Positions 22,064 to 32,800 of a DNA stretch of 64,000 bases are shown here, piece by piece. Source of the DNA: Pseudomonadota bacterium (GTDB taxonomy: Bacteria > Pseudomonadota > Gammaproteobacteria > Burkholderiales > JABEVD01); contig JAJZRS010000013.1 of assembly GCA_021802545.1 (NCBI GenBank), forward strand, positions 1 to 64,000, written 5' to 3'. Each line of letters opens with the position of its first letter. The first letter of the stretch is position 1. The notes beneath the pieces were generated by a model. It saw nothing but the letters and a program-made list of their open reading frames with translations. It searched no databases and was not told the origin of the DNA. The translations under genes and the position numbers were made by a program.

Positions 22064-23150
22064 GCGCATTCATCGCGCGTTATCCAACCATGTCGACAGC
22101 TTTCTTCTCGTCTGCACCATGATTCTGATTTCGATGGGGCTGGCCGTGCTCTTCAGCGCATCAGACCAGAGCCTGCCCAAGCTCAGCAGCCAGGTCGTCA
22201 ACATCACCGTGGCCTTCGCCATCATGTGGGCAATCGCCAATGTCCCGCCGCACCAGCTGATGCGCTTCGCCCTGCCGCTGTACGTCGCAGGCCTCGTTCT
22301 GCTCGTCGGCGTTGCGCTGTTCGGCGAAATCAGCAACGGCGCAAGGCGCTGGCTCAACCTCGGCATTGCGCGCATCCAGCCCTCAGAACTGATGAAAATA
22401 GCCGTCCCGATGATGCTCGCATGGTATTTCGACAGGCACGAGTCCGCGCTCACGTTCAGAAACTACGTGATCGGCGCAGCAATTCTCATTTTCCCTGTGC
22501 TCCTGATCGCAAGGCAGCCCGATCTCGGGACGGCCATTTTGATCGCGTCCAGCGGCTTTTTCGTGCTCTTCTACGCCGGGCTTTCCTGGAAAATCATGGC
22601 CGGGCTGTTCGTCTCCGGCCTCGCCAGCCTTCCCGTCCTCTGGTCCATCCTGCACGACTACCAGAAAAAGCGCCTGCTCACCTTGCTCGACCCAGCAAAG
22701 GATCCGCTCGGGGCGGGCTATCACACGATACAGTCGATGATCGCGGTCGGCTCGGGAGGGATCGTCGGGAAAGGCTGGCTGCACGGCACCCAGGCCCACC
22801 TCGATTTCCTGCCCGAGCACACGACGGACTTCATATTCGCCGTCTTTTCCGAGGAATTCGGGCTGATCGGCAATCTTTTCCTGCTCTTCATGTATGTGCT
22901 CGTCATCGCAAGAGGACTGTCCATCGCATCGAACGCCCCGACGCTTTTTTCGCGGCTCATGGCCGGATCCATCACCATGACTTTCTTCACCTACTGCTTC
23001 GTCAACATGGGCATGGTGAGCGGCATCCTGCCCGTGGTCGGCGTGCCGTTGCCGCTCATCAGCTACGGGGGCACTTCGATGGTGACCATGCTGCTGGGAT
23101 TCGGTATATTAATGAGCATCCACACCCACAAGAAGCTGGTGAAGACATGA
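22047..23150 (+). CDS. rodA: Rod shape-determining protein RodA (SEDS glycosyltransferase)
   Basis: SEDS signature GILPVVGVPLPLISYGGTSMVTMLLGFGILMSI; start ATG at 22047 chosen within the longer ORF 21831..23150. Confidence 0.96.
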   Translation: MHPLIRRIHRALSNHVDSFLLVCTMILISMGLAVLFSASDQSLPKLSSQVVNITVAFAIMWAIANVPPHQLMRFALPLYVAGLVLLVGVALFGEISNGARRWLNLGIARIQPSELMKIAVPMMLAWYFDRHESALTFRNYVIGAAILIFPVLLIARQPDLGTAILIASSGFFVLFYAGLSWKIMAGLFVSGLASLPVLWSILHDYQKKRLLTLLDPAKDPLGAGYHTIQSMIAVGSGGIVGKGWLHGTQAHLDFLPEHTTDFIFAVFSEEFGLIGNLFLLFMYVLVIARGLSIASNAPTLFSRLMAGSITMTFFTYCFVNMGMVSGILPVVGVPLPLISYGGTSMVTMLLGFGILMSIHTHKKLVKT

Positions 23151-24013
23151 GGCCCATCCTTTTTCTTTGCATTGCAGCGGCGCTTCTGGCCGGCTGCGCC
23201 GGAGAGCCTGTTCAGGCCCCGATATCAAAAGCGCCTGCCGAACAACATCCGCACCATTATGCGAGGGGGGGCGGCTACTATCTCGACGACGGCCCGGGGG
23301 ACAATCCTCCCGCCGATCTCGACTCGATTCCGGACGCAATCCCCAGAATGGAGAAGCTGATCGCTGCCTGCAACAAGCCCTACACCACGATGGGAAAAAC
23401 CTACTATCCCGAGACGAGCCTCGAGCCTTATCGGGAAACGGGCGTCGCATCCTGGTACGGCAGGCGCTACAACGGACACAAAACCTCGTCGGGGGAAAAT
23501 TACGACATGTACGCCATGACGGCCGCCCACCCGACGCTTGCCATACCGAGCTATGCACGGGTCACCAACCTGGAAAACGGCAGATCGGTCATCGTCAGGA
23601 TCAACGACAGGGGACCTTTCCGGTCTGACAGGCTGATCGATCTTTCCTACACGGCGGCCTACAAGCTCGGCCTCGTACGGGGAGGAAGCGGAAGGGTTGA
23701 AGTGGACAGCATCATTCCCGGGGAAACCGAATATGCCGCATCGGCGAGCTACGAATCCGCAAGCCCCCAGGAAGCGCCTTCCCGCAACGAAGGGCTTTAT
23801 CTGCAGCTAGGCGCCTTCTCGGAAAAGAGCAATGCCCAGCATTTCGTCGACCAGCATCGGGGCGAGCTTGCCGACTATTCGCCCGAGATCGTGAATTCGA
23901 ACGGGATATACAAGGTTCATGTCGGCCCCTATCCGAGCAGGATCGAGGCAGAAAGCGCCGCCGGAAAAATCGCCCGGCTCCTGGACATCACTCCGGTCGT
24001 CACCCGCCAGTAG
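23147..24013 (+). CDS. rlpA: Septal ring lytic transglycosylase RlpA (lipoprotein, SPOR domain)
   Basis: Lipobox LLAGCAG, GVASWYGRRYNGHKTSSGENYDMYAMTAAHPTLAIPSYARVTNLENGRSVIVRINDRGPF, C-terminal SPOR; ATGA overlap with the rodA stop. Confidence 0.94.
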   Translation: MRPILFLCIAAALLAGCAGEPVQAPISKAPAEQHPHHYARGGGYYLDDGPGDNPPADLDSIPDAIPRMEKLIAACNKPYTTMGKTYYPETSLEPYRETGVASWYGRRYNGHKTSSGENYDMYAMTAAHPTLAIPSYARVTNLENGRSVIVRINDRGPFRSDRLIDLSYTAAYKLGLVRGGSGRVEVDSIIPGETEYAASASYESASPQEAPSRNEGLYLQLGAFSEKSNAQHFVDQHRGELADYSPEIVNSNGIYKVHVGPYPSRIEAESAAGKIARLLDITPVVTRQ

Positions 24014-25421
24014 GGCTCCAGCCGCCGCCAAGCGCGCGGATGAGCCCTACGCTCGCCTGCAGCCTTCTCTTCCTGAGGTTCAATTCGTCGAGCTGTGCCT
24101 GCTGCGCAGCAGTCTGGGCGACGGTCACTTCCAGGTAGCTCACCGCCCCTTCCCGATAGCGGTTCATCGCAAGATCGAGCGCGTGCTTCGTGTCGGCAAC
24201 GGCGGCCTTCAGGGAAATCGATTCCCTGGCGAGATCGTTGAGCAGGGCTAGATTGTCTTCGGCTTCCTGAAAGGCCTTCAGCACGGTGGCCCGATATTTC
24301 GCTCCCTCCTCATCGAAAACCGCTTGCGCTTCCCTGACCCTGGCTTCTCGCCTCCCCGCATCGAAGATTGTCAATAAAGCCGATGGTCCGACAGACCATA
24401 TCAGGTTGGGATAGGTGAGCAGCGCAGGCTGGTACATGCCTTCGTAGCCCCCCGAAGCAAAAAGATTTATCGTTGGAAAAAATGCGGCCTTCGCCATGCC
24501 TATCCTCGCGTTGGCAGCGAACAGCCTTCTTTCGGCAGCTGCGATGTCCGGCCTTCTCTGCAGAAGCGTCGCTGGCACGCCTACCGGAACGGCGGGCAAT
24601 TGAAGATCGATGAGCGCAGGCTTGAGCTTGAAGGATGAAGCCGGAACGCCGACCAGGGTCGCGATGGCATGCTCATAGAGGGCACGTTCCGCAGCCGTGT
24701 CGGCCAACCTCGCCTGTGCGGAATCGAGCTGAGCCTTGGCGCGGGAGACGTCGAGGGCCGAGTCGATTCCCCCTTCGAACCGGTTGCGGGTCATCGTCAG
24801 CGCCTTCGAATAGGCAGCAACTTCTCCCGAAAGCAGATTCGTCTGTGCATCGAGGGTACGCAGGGCAAGGTAGTTGTCAGCGAGCTCTGCCCTCAGGCTC
24901 AGCCTCACCGACTCGAGGTCTGCAGCCGCAGCCTGGGCCCCTGCCTCACCTGCGGCAGCGAGGTTGCGAACCCTTCCCCACAGGTCCACTTCGTAATCGG
25001 CCATCAGGCCGACTGCATTGTCGCCATAGACAATCGGCCCCCTGCTCGTCGGGCTTCTTGTCGCCCTGTACACGGATTGCTTGTTCCGGGTGACATGGGC
25101 GCCTGCATTGACTGTTGGATAAAGGTAGGAATTCGCCTCTGATGCATAAGCCATCGCTTCGTCGAAATGCGCGACCGCCACAGCAAGATCGGCATTGGCA
25201 ACCGAAAGCTGGTCCATCAGCTTGTCCAGGGTGAGATCATGATAGATCTTCCACCATTTTCCCCTCGGCAGCCTATCCGAAGGCTTCGCTTCCTTCCAGA
25301 TGCCGGCAGCCTCCTTGTAGGCCTTGGGCACGGGAATATCCGGTTTCTTGTAGGTCGGCGCGAGCGAACAGCCGGCAATCGCAGCTGAAATCAACACAAT
25401 AACTAGGCGCGCTGAAATCAT
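24000..25421 (-). CDS. RND efflux outer-membrane factor (NodT/OprM family lipoprotein)
   Basis: Lipobox AAIAGCSLAPTYKKPDIPVP, VPVGVPATLLQRRPDIAAAERRL. Confidence 0.93.
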   Translation of the reverse strand: MISARLVIVLISAAIAGCSLAPTYKKPDIPVPKAYKEAAGIWKEAKPSDRLPRGKWWKIYHDLTLDKLMDQLSVANADLAVAVAHFDEAMAYASEANSYLYPTVNAGAHVTRNKQSVYRATRSPTSRGPIVYGDNAVGLMADYEVDLWGRVRNLAAAGEAGAQAAAADLESVRLSLRAELADNYLALRTLDAQTNLLSGEVAAYSKALTMTRNRFEGGIDSALDVSRAKAQLDSAQARLADTAAERALYEHAIATLVGVPASSFKLKPALIDLQLPAVPVGVPATLLQRRPDIAAAERRLFAANARIGMAKAAFFPTINLFASGGYEGMYQPALLTYPNLIWSVGPSALLTIFDAGRREARVREAQAVFDEEGAKYRATVLKAFQEAEDNLALLNDLARESISLKAAVADTKHALDLAMNRYREGAVSYLEVTVAQTAAQQAQLDELNLRKRRLQASVGLIRALGGGWSPTGG

Positions 25422-26587
25422 TATTTCACCTTTTGCCCAGTCTGCTTGATCCTGACCAAGTCACCCTGCAATATTGAATCGGAAGGACTGTCAATGACCC
25501 GATCCGTATTGCTCAAACCTGCGATCACTTCCTCCACTCTTCCCAAGTCCCTGCTTATCTTGATGCTCTTCAGCACCACATGGTTGTCGGGCCCCACGGT
25601 AGCGACTTGCAGCCCCTCCTTGCGGAACAGCAAAGTACTCGCTGGTATCCTGTACACGTCACTCTTCGAAGGCAGCAAGAAATGGACTTCGGCATAGGTG
25701 CCTGGAAGAATATTGCCATCCTCGTTGTCCATTTGCAATTCGACAGTCAATGTTCTCGTTTTGACGTTGAGTCCATTGGAAGTGCTGACCAAGGTTGCCT
25801 GAAATGGCGTCGTCGGATGTTCCGGAAAATAGAGTTCGACTTTTGCTCCTACGCTGATCTGGGTCGAGTAATTCTGAGGCACATCCACATAGATCCGAAG
25901 CTTGTGGATGTCCGCGACCTGGAAAAGCGGCTTTCCGCTGTTGCTACCGAGATTGATCAACTGACCTATATCGGTATTGCGCTCAGTCACCACCCCGTCG
26001 AAAGGAGCAGTCACGCGGTTAAAAGACTGCTGGGCAAGAAGGCTTTGCAGGTTGGCCTGCGCAGCCTTCAAGATGTCCTGTTTGGATTTTGCATCGGCAA
26101 CCTTCTCGTCAGTCGCCTGGCGGGAAACAGAATCGGATGCAAGAAGATTCTGCCAGCGCTGCGCGGTGATTTTCGCAATTTCCAGGTTGGCTTCGGCGGT
26201 TGAAAGATTGGCTCTGGCACGCATGATTTGTTCATCGAGCTCAGGCGTATCGATCAATCCAAGAACCTGCCCTTTTTTGACTTTGGCGCCAATATCTGTA
26301 TACCAGATTTTCAAATATCCATTCACACGCGCATAGATCGGCGCAGTGTAGTCGGCCATCACATTTCCGGGCAGAATCAGCGTTTCCTCGCTCGGCCCAT
26401 ATTTCGGCGTGACCACGCTAACCGTCTGGATGTTTTCCTGAACCACTTCCTTGCGCAGATCCTTCTCATGATGAAGTCTGCTGATGATGCCGATCACCGC
26501 CATCGTGATCGCGGCCAATGCAAAAACGATTCCTGCTCGGCGAAGCGCCTTGGTAGGAACGTGATGTGGTGGAATTTCATTGGACAT
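25421..26587 (-). CDS. RND efflux periplasmic adaptor (HlyD/MFP family)
   Basis: GYLKIWYTDIGAKVKKGQVLGLIDTPELDEQI, PFDGVVTERNTDIGQLI. Confidence 0.93.
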   Translation of the reverse strand: MSNEIPPHHVPTKALRRAGIVFALAAITMAVIGIISRLHHEKDLRKEVVQENIQTVSVVTPKYGPSEETLILPGNVMADYTAPIYARVNGYLKIWYTDIGAKVKKGQVLGLIDTPELDEQIMRARANLSTAEANLEIAKITAQRWQNLLASDSVSRQATDEKVADAKSKQDILKAAQANLQSLLAQQSFNRVTAPFDGVVTERNTDIGQLINLGSNSGKPLFQVADIHKLRIYVDVPQNYSTQISVGAKVELYFPEHPTTPFQATLVSTSNGLNVKTRTLTVELQMDNEDGNILPGTYAEVHFLLPSKSDVYRIPASTLLFRKEGLQVATVGPDNHVVLKSIKISRDLGRVEEVIAGLSNTDRVIDSPSDSILQGDLVRIKQTGQKVK

Positions 26588-26602
26588 TGTCTGTCTCCGG
26601 AT

Positions 26603-29600
26603 TCATTGGTTGGATTCTTCAATTTCTTTCTGCCCGGAATGCACCAGGCTGAATATGACTGGCACGAAAAACAGGGTTGCCGTAGTGGCGAACATCAGCC
26701 CGCCGATCACCGCGCGGCCCAGCGGAGCGTTCTGCTCTCCGCCTTCCCCGAGGCCAAGGGCCATCGGCGCCATGCCGATGATCATGGCGAGCGCGGTCAT
26801 CAGCACCGGCCGGAAGCGGATATAGCCTGCCTCGAGCGCTGCAGTGATGCCGCTGTCTCCCTGGTCGAGCCGCTCCCGTGCAAAGCTCACCACCAAAATG
26901 CTGTTCGCCGTCGCAACCCCCATGCACATGATCGCGCCGATCAGCGCAGGCACCGAAAGGGTCGTGTTCGTGGCGAAAAGCATCCATACGATCCCCGCCA
27001 ATGCCGCGGGCAGGGCCGTGATGATGACGAACGGATCAAGCCAGGACTGGAAATTCACCACGATCAGGAGATAGATCAAAACGATGGCTCCGAGCAGCCC
27101 GAAAAACAAGCCGCTATATGCGTTGTTCATGGCCTTGATCTGCCCGCGCATCACGACAGTCGACCCCTTGGGCACGTCCTTCGCCGTCTCCTTCATCGCC
27201 CTGTCGATGTCCTTCGCCACATCCCCAAGATCCCGCCCCTGCGTCGAACCGAAGATGTCAATCGTCGGCTGAACGTCATAATGCGATACCACCCCTTCCC
27301 CCTGGCTCCGCGTGATATTCGCAAAAGCACCCAGAATCTGCGGCTTAGCCCCAGAGCTCGACGTCATCATGATGTTCTGCAAATCGTTCAGGGTATCCAT
27401 CCGGTACTGCGGTGTCTGAACCACCAAAGGATACGAAACATGGTTCCTCGGATTCACCCAGAAGTTTGGCGCTGTCTGCAAACTGCCGGAAAGCGACACC
27501 AGCAGGTTGGTCGCAATGTCGTGCTGGCTGAAGCCGAGTTCCTGCGCGCGCGTCCTGTCCACGTCCACATGGAATTCAGGCTGATCGAACGCCTGCTGAA
27601 CACGCAAGTCCATCAGCCCGGGTATCTGCTTAATCCGGCTCATCAGTTTCACTGCATACGCCTGGTCCGCCTTGCGATTGAATCCGATCACCTGTACGTC
27701 GATCGGCGCAGGCAACCCGAAATTCAGGATCTGGCTCACGATGTCCGCAGGCAAAAAGGCGAAGGTGACGCCGGGGAAATCCGCCCTCAGCTTCACTCGC
27801 AGCGATTTCACGTACTCGGCGGTCGGCCTGTGCCCCTCGTTCAGCGATATCAGAATGTCCGCATCCCCCGGACCAATCGGCGAGGAATTGCTGTAGGTCA
27901 GATTCACGCCGCTCACCGGCAGGCCGATGTTGTCCACGATATTCTTCACCTCGACAGGCGGGATCATGCCCCTGATGTCCCGTTCGATCAAATCGCAAAG
28001 CCGCGCCGTCTCCTCGAGCCTTGTGCCGGTCTGCGCCCTGATATGGAGCTTGATCTGCCCCGCGTCCACAGCAGGGAAGAAATTTTCCCCGAGCCAGGGA
28101 ACGAGCGCGAAGGAAAGCAGCACGAATCCAAGGAAGCCCAGGATGAATGTCCGCCTGTAGGAAAGCGCCATCAGCAGAAGATTGCGGTACTTCTCTCGAA
28201 CTATGGTAAAGCGCTTCTCGAAGCCGCGCTGGAACCTGACCAGGGGATTCCTGGAAACGGGCTCATGCCCTTCTTCGTGCATCACATGCATCTTAAGAAG
28301 GTATTTCGCCAGGGTCGGCACCAGCGTACGGGAAAGAATAAAGGAAGCGATCATCGAGAAAATCACCGCTTCTGCGAGCGGAACGAACAGGTACTTCGAT
28401 ACCCCGGTCAGGAAAAACATCGGAATGAACACGATGCAGATCGAAAGCAGCGACACGAATGCAGGCACGACGATCTGGCTCGCTCCGTCAAGGATCGCAG
28501 CCTCCACATGCTTGCCGTGCTCGAGGTGCCAGTTGATGCTTTCGATCGTCACCGTCGCCTCGTCGACCAGTATCCCCACCGCAAGCGCAAGGCCGCCGAG
28601 CGTCATGATGTTGATCGTCTGGCCGGCCACCGAAAGCGCAATGATGGAAGCCATAATGGAAAGCGGAATCGAAATGGTGACGATGATGGTCGAACGCCAG
28701 CTTCCCAGGAAGAGCATGATCATCAGTGAAGTGAGTGCGGCTGCGATCACCCCTTCGCGGATCACCCCGGCCACCGCAGACTTGACGAACAGCGACTGGT
28801 CGCCAACCAGCTTCACAATCAGCCCCGGCGGTGCACTTGCCTCGATCTTGGGCAGCAGCCGCTTGACATGCTCGATGATGTCCAGCGTCGAGGCCGCGCC
28901 GTTCTTCTGCACCGTCGTCAGCACCGAATGCCGTCCGTTGACCCGAACCATGTTCTGCTGCGGGGAGAAGCCGTCGCGCACATGCGCCACGTCCCTGACG
29001 TAGATGGTGGCGCCGTTCACCGTCTTGACAGGCAAATTATTGAGGTCGTCCAGAATCTTCGGGCTTGCATTGAGCAGAACGTTTTCTTCGAATTTGCTGA
29101 CCTTCTCGGTTCCCGCGGGGAGAATCAGGCTCTGCTTCGCGATCGCATAGGTCACGTCGTCGGGGGAAAGCCCTTTGGAGCGCAAGGCCTGCATGTCGAG
29201 ATCGACCTGGATCTGCCTGTTCTTCCCGCCATAGGGGGACGGCACAGCAGCACCCTCCACTTCGGCAAGCTGCGGACGGATGAAGTTGTTCGAAATGTCG
29301 AAAAGCTGGTTGTCCAGCAGCGTCTTGCTCGATAGCGCGAGCTGCAGAACGGGGACGGAAGAAGCGTTGTAGCTCAGGATCAATGGCGGCGTGATCCCAG
29401 GGGGAAGGCGCTTCAGCACGGTCTGCGACAAGGCGGTCACCTGGCTCACCGCAGCGTTGATGTTCACGTTCGGCTGAAAGAAAATCTTGACGATGCCCAC
29501 CCCCGCCAAAGACTGCGATTCGATATGTTCGATATCGTTCACGGACGAGGTCAGCTGGCGCTCGTAGAAGGTGACGATCCGGTTCGACATGTCCGCAGGC

Positions 29601-29767
29601 GGCATCCCGTTGTATGTCCATACCGCAGCAACCACAGGCACCTTGATGTCCGGGAAGATATCGGTGCGCATGTTCACATAGACCAGCGGCCCGAGAATCA
29701 GAATCAGCAGGGCGAGAACAATAAACGTATACGGTCGGCTCAGGGCGATCCGGACGATCCACAGCAT
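26603..29767 (-). CDS. RND efflux pump, inner-membrane permease (tandem copy 1)
   Basis: AcrB/MdtB-like, 1054 aa; RPYTFIVLALLILILGPLVYVNMRTDIFPDI, GLALAVGILVDEATVTIE. Confidence 0.95.
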   Translation of the reverse strand: MLWIVRIALSRPYTFIVLALLILILGPLVYVNMRTDIFPDIKVPVVAAVWTYNGMPPADMSNRIVTFYERQLTSSVNDIEHIESQSLAGVGIVKIFFQPNVNINAAVSQVTALSQTVLKRLPPGITPPLILSYNASSVPVLQLALSSKTLLDNQLFDISNNFIRPQLAEVEGAAVPSPYGGKNRQIQVDLDMQALRSKGLSPDDVTYAIAKQSLILPAGTEKVSKFEENVLLNASPKILDDLNNLPVKTVNGATIYVRDVAHVRDGFSPQQNMVRVNGRHSVLTTVQKNGAASTLDIIEHVKRLLPKIEASAPPGLIVKLVGDQSLFVKSAVAGVIREGVIAAALTSLMIMLFLGSWRSTIIVTISIPLSIMASIIALSVAGQTINIMTLGGLALAVGILVDEATVTIESINWHLEHGKHVEAAILDGASQIVVPAFVSLLSICIVFIPMFFLTGVSKYLFVPLAEAVIFSMIASFILSRTLVPTLAKYLLKMHVMHEEGHEPVSRNPLVRFQRGFEKRFTIVREKYRNLLLMALSYRRTFILGFLGFVLLSFALVPWLGENFFPAVDAGQIKLHIRAQTGTRLEETARLCDLIERDIRGMIPPVEVKNIVDNIGLPVSGVNLTYSNSSPIGPGDADILISLNEGHRPTAEYVKSLRVKLRADFPGVTFAFLPADIVSQILNFGLPAPIDVQVIGFNRKADQAYAVKLMSRIKQIPGLMDLRVQQAFDQPEFHVDVDRTRAQELGFSQHDIATNLLVSLSGSLQTAPNFWVNPRNHVSYPLVVQTPQYRMDTLNDLQNIMMTSSSGAKPQILGAFANITRSQGEGVVSHYDVQPTIDIFGSTQGRDLGDVAKDIDRAMKETAKDVPKGSTVVMRGQIKAMNNAYSGLFFGLLGAIVLIYLLIVVNFQSWLDPFVIITALPAALAGIVWMLFATNTTLSVPALIGAIMCMGVATANSILVVSFARERLDQGDSGITAALEAGYIRFRPVLMTALAMIIGMAPMALGLGEGGEQNAPLGRAVIGGLMFATTATLFFVPVIFSLVHSGQKEIEESNQ
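26870..29544. repeat. Direct tandem repeat unit A (RND copy 1), apparently identical to 30091..32765
   Basis: Offset 3221 bp; first mismatches by eye at 26869/30090 and 29545/32766; identical sense and antisense translations between them. Confidence 0.9.
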
Positions 29768-29805
29768 GCGGTGACCTCACATTCGTTTAGGCAAACTGGT
29801 GGACA

Positions 29806-32800
29806 TTATACCGACTCCGGCCGCAACATATTAGAATATGATTGTTTTTCAGATTTCGAATGCACCAGGCTGAAAACAGTTGGCACGAAAAACAGGGTTG
29901 CCGTAGTGGCGAACATCAGTCCGCCGATCACCGCGCGGCCCAGCGGAGCGTTCTGCTCTCCGCCATCACCTAGGCCGAGCGCCATGGGGATCATGCCGAT
30001 GATCATGGCGAGCGCGGTCATCAAAACAGGGCGGAATCGCACGAAACCCGCTTCGATGGCAGCAGTGATGCCGCTGTCTCCCTGGTCGAACCGCTCCCGT
30101 GCAAAGCTCACCACCAAAATGCTGTTCGCCGTCGCAACCCCCATGCACATGATCGCGCCGATCAGCGCAGGCACCGAAAGGGTCGTGTTCGTGGCGAAAA
30201 GCATCCATACGATCCCCGCCAATGCCGCGGGCAGGGCCGTGATGATGACGAACGGATCAAGCCAGGACTGGAAATTCACCACGATCAGGAGATAGATCAA
30301 AACGATGGCTCCGAGCAGCCCGAAAAACAAGCCGCTATATGCGTTGTTCATGGCCTTGATCTGCCCGCGCATCACGACAGTCGACCCCTTGGGCACGTCC
30401 TTCGCCGTCTCCTTCATCGCCCTGTCGATGTCCTTCGCCACATCCCCAAGATCCCGCCCCTGCGTCGAACCGAAGATGTCAATCGTCGGCTGAACGTCAT
30501 AATGCGATACCACCCCTTCCCCCTGGCTCCGCGTGATATTCGCAAAAGCACCCAGAATCTGCGGCTTAGCCCCAGAGCTCGACGTCATCATGATGTTCTG
30601 CAAATCGTTCAGGGTATCCATCCGGTACTGCGGTGTCTGAACCACCAAAGGATACGAAACATGGTTCCTCGGATTCACCCAGAAGTTTGGCGCTGTCTGC
30701 AAACTGCCGGAAAGCGACACCAGCAGGTTGGTCGCAATGTCGTGCTGGCTGAAGCCGAGTTCCTGCGCGCGCGTCCTGTCCACGTCCACATGGAATTCAG
30801 GCTGATCGAACGCCTGCTGAACACGCAAGTCCATCAGCCCGGGTATCTGCTTAATCCGGCTCATCAGTTTCACTGCATACGCCTGGTCCGCCTTGCGATT
30901 GAATCCGATCACCTGTACGTCGATCGGCGCAGGCAACCCGAAATTCAGGATCTGGCTCACGATGTCCGCAGGCAAAAAGGCGAAGGTGACGCCGGGGAAA
31001 TCCGCCCTCAGCTTCACTCGCAGCGATTTCACGTACTCGGCGGTCGGCCTGTGCCCCTCGTTCAGCGATATCAGAATGTCCGCATCCCCCGGACCAATCG
31101 GCGAGGAATTGCTGTAGGTCAGATTCACGCCGCTCACCGGCAGGCCGATGTTGTCCACGATATTCTTCACCTCGACAGGCGGGATCATGCCCCTGATGTC
31201 CCGTTCGATCAAATCGCAAAGCCGCGCCGTCTCCTCGAGCCTTGTGCCGGTCTGCGCCCTGATATGGAGCTTGATCTGCCCCGCGTCCACAGCAGGGAAG
31301 AAATTTTCCCCGAGCCAGGGAACGAGCGCGAAGGAAAGCAGCACGAATCCAAGGAAGCCCAGGATGAATGTCCGCCTGTAGGAAAGCGCCATCAGCAGAA
31401 GATTGCGGTACTTCTCTCGAACTATGGTAAAGCGCTTCTCGAAGCCGCGCTGGAACCTGACCAGGGGATTCCTGGAAACGGGCTCATGCCCTTCTTCGTG
31501 CATCACATGCATCTTAAGAAGGTATTTCGCCAGGGTCGGCACCAGCGTACGGGAAAGAATAAAGGAAGCGATCATCGAGAAAATCACCGCTTCTGCGAGC
31601 GGAACGAACAGGTACTTCGATACCCCGGTCAGGAAAAACATCGGAATGAACACGATGCAGATCGAAAGCAGCGACACGAATGCAGGCACGACGATCTGGC
31701 TCGCTCCGTCAAGGATCGCAGCCTCCACATGCTTGCCGTGCTCGAGGTGCCAGTTGATGCTTTCGATCGTCACCGTCGCCTCGTCGACCAGTATCCCCAC
31801 CGCAAGCGCAAGGCCGCCGAGCGTCATGATGTTGATCGTCTGGCCGGCCACCGAAAGCGCAATGATGGAAGCCATAATGGAAAGCGGAATCGAAATGGTG
31901 ACGATGATGGTCGAACGCCAGCTTCCCAGGAAGAGCATGATCATCAGTGAAGTGAGTGCGGCTGCGATCACCCCTTCGCGGATCACCCCGGCCACCGCAG
32001 ACTTGACGAACAGCGACTGGTCGCCAACCAGCTTCACAATCAGCCCCGGCGGTGCACTTGCCTCGATCTTGGGCAGCAGCCGCTTGACATGCTCGATGAT
32101 GTCCAGCGTCGAGGCCGCGCCGTTCTTCTGCACCGTCGTCAGCACCGAATGCCGTCCGTTGACCCGAACCATGTTCTGCTGCGGGGAGAAGCCGTCGCGC
32201 ACATGCGCCACGTCCCTGACGTAGATGGTGGCGCCGTTCACCGTCTTGACAGGCAAATTATTGAGGTCGTCCAGAATCTTCGGGCTTGCATTGAGCAGAA
32301 CGTTTTCTTCGAATTTGCTGACCTTCTCGGTTCCCGCGGGGAGAATCAGGCTCTGCTTCGCGATCGCATAGGTCACGTCGTCGGGGGAAAGCCCTTTGGA
32401 GCGCAAGGCCTGCATGTCGAGATCGACCTGGATCTGCCTGTTCTTCCCGCCATAGGGGGACGGCACAGCAGCACCCTCCACTTCGGCAAGCTGCGGACGG
32501 ATGAAGTTGTTCGAAATGTCGAAAAGCTGGTTGTCCAGCAGCGTCTTGCTCGATAGCGCGAGCTGCAGAACGGGGACGGAAGAAGCGTTGTAGCTCAGGA
32601 TCAATGGCGGCGTGATCCCAGGGGGAAGGCGCTTCAGCACGGTCTGCGACAAGGCGGTCACCTGGCTCACCGCAGCGTTGATGTTCACGTTCGGCTGAAA
32701 GAAAATCTTGACGATGCCCACCCCCGCCAAAGACTGCGATTCGATATGTTCGATATCGTTCACGGTTGAAGTCAGCTGGCGCTCGTAGAAGGTGACGATC

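Noticed and set aside
26228-28729. 833-aa plus-strand ORF antisense to RND copy 1 (482-aa equivalent at 30502..31950)
   Set aside because: Antisense to a clear RND gene; Arg/His/Gln-rich low-complexity translation typical of shadow ORFs in GC-rich codon-biased genes.
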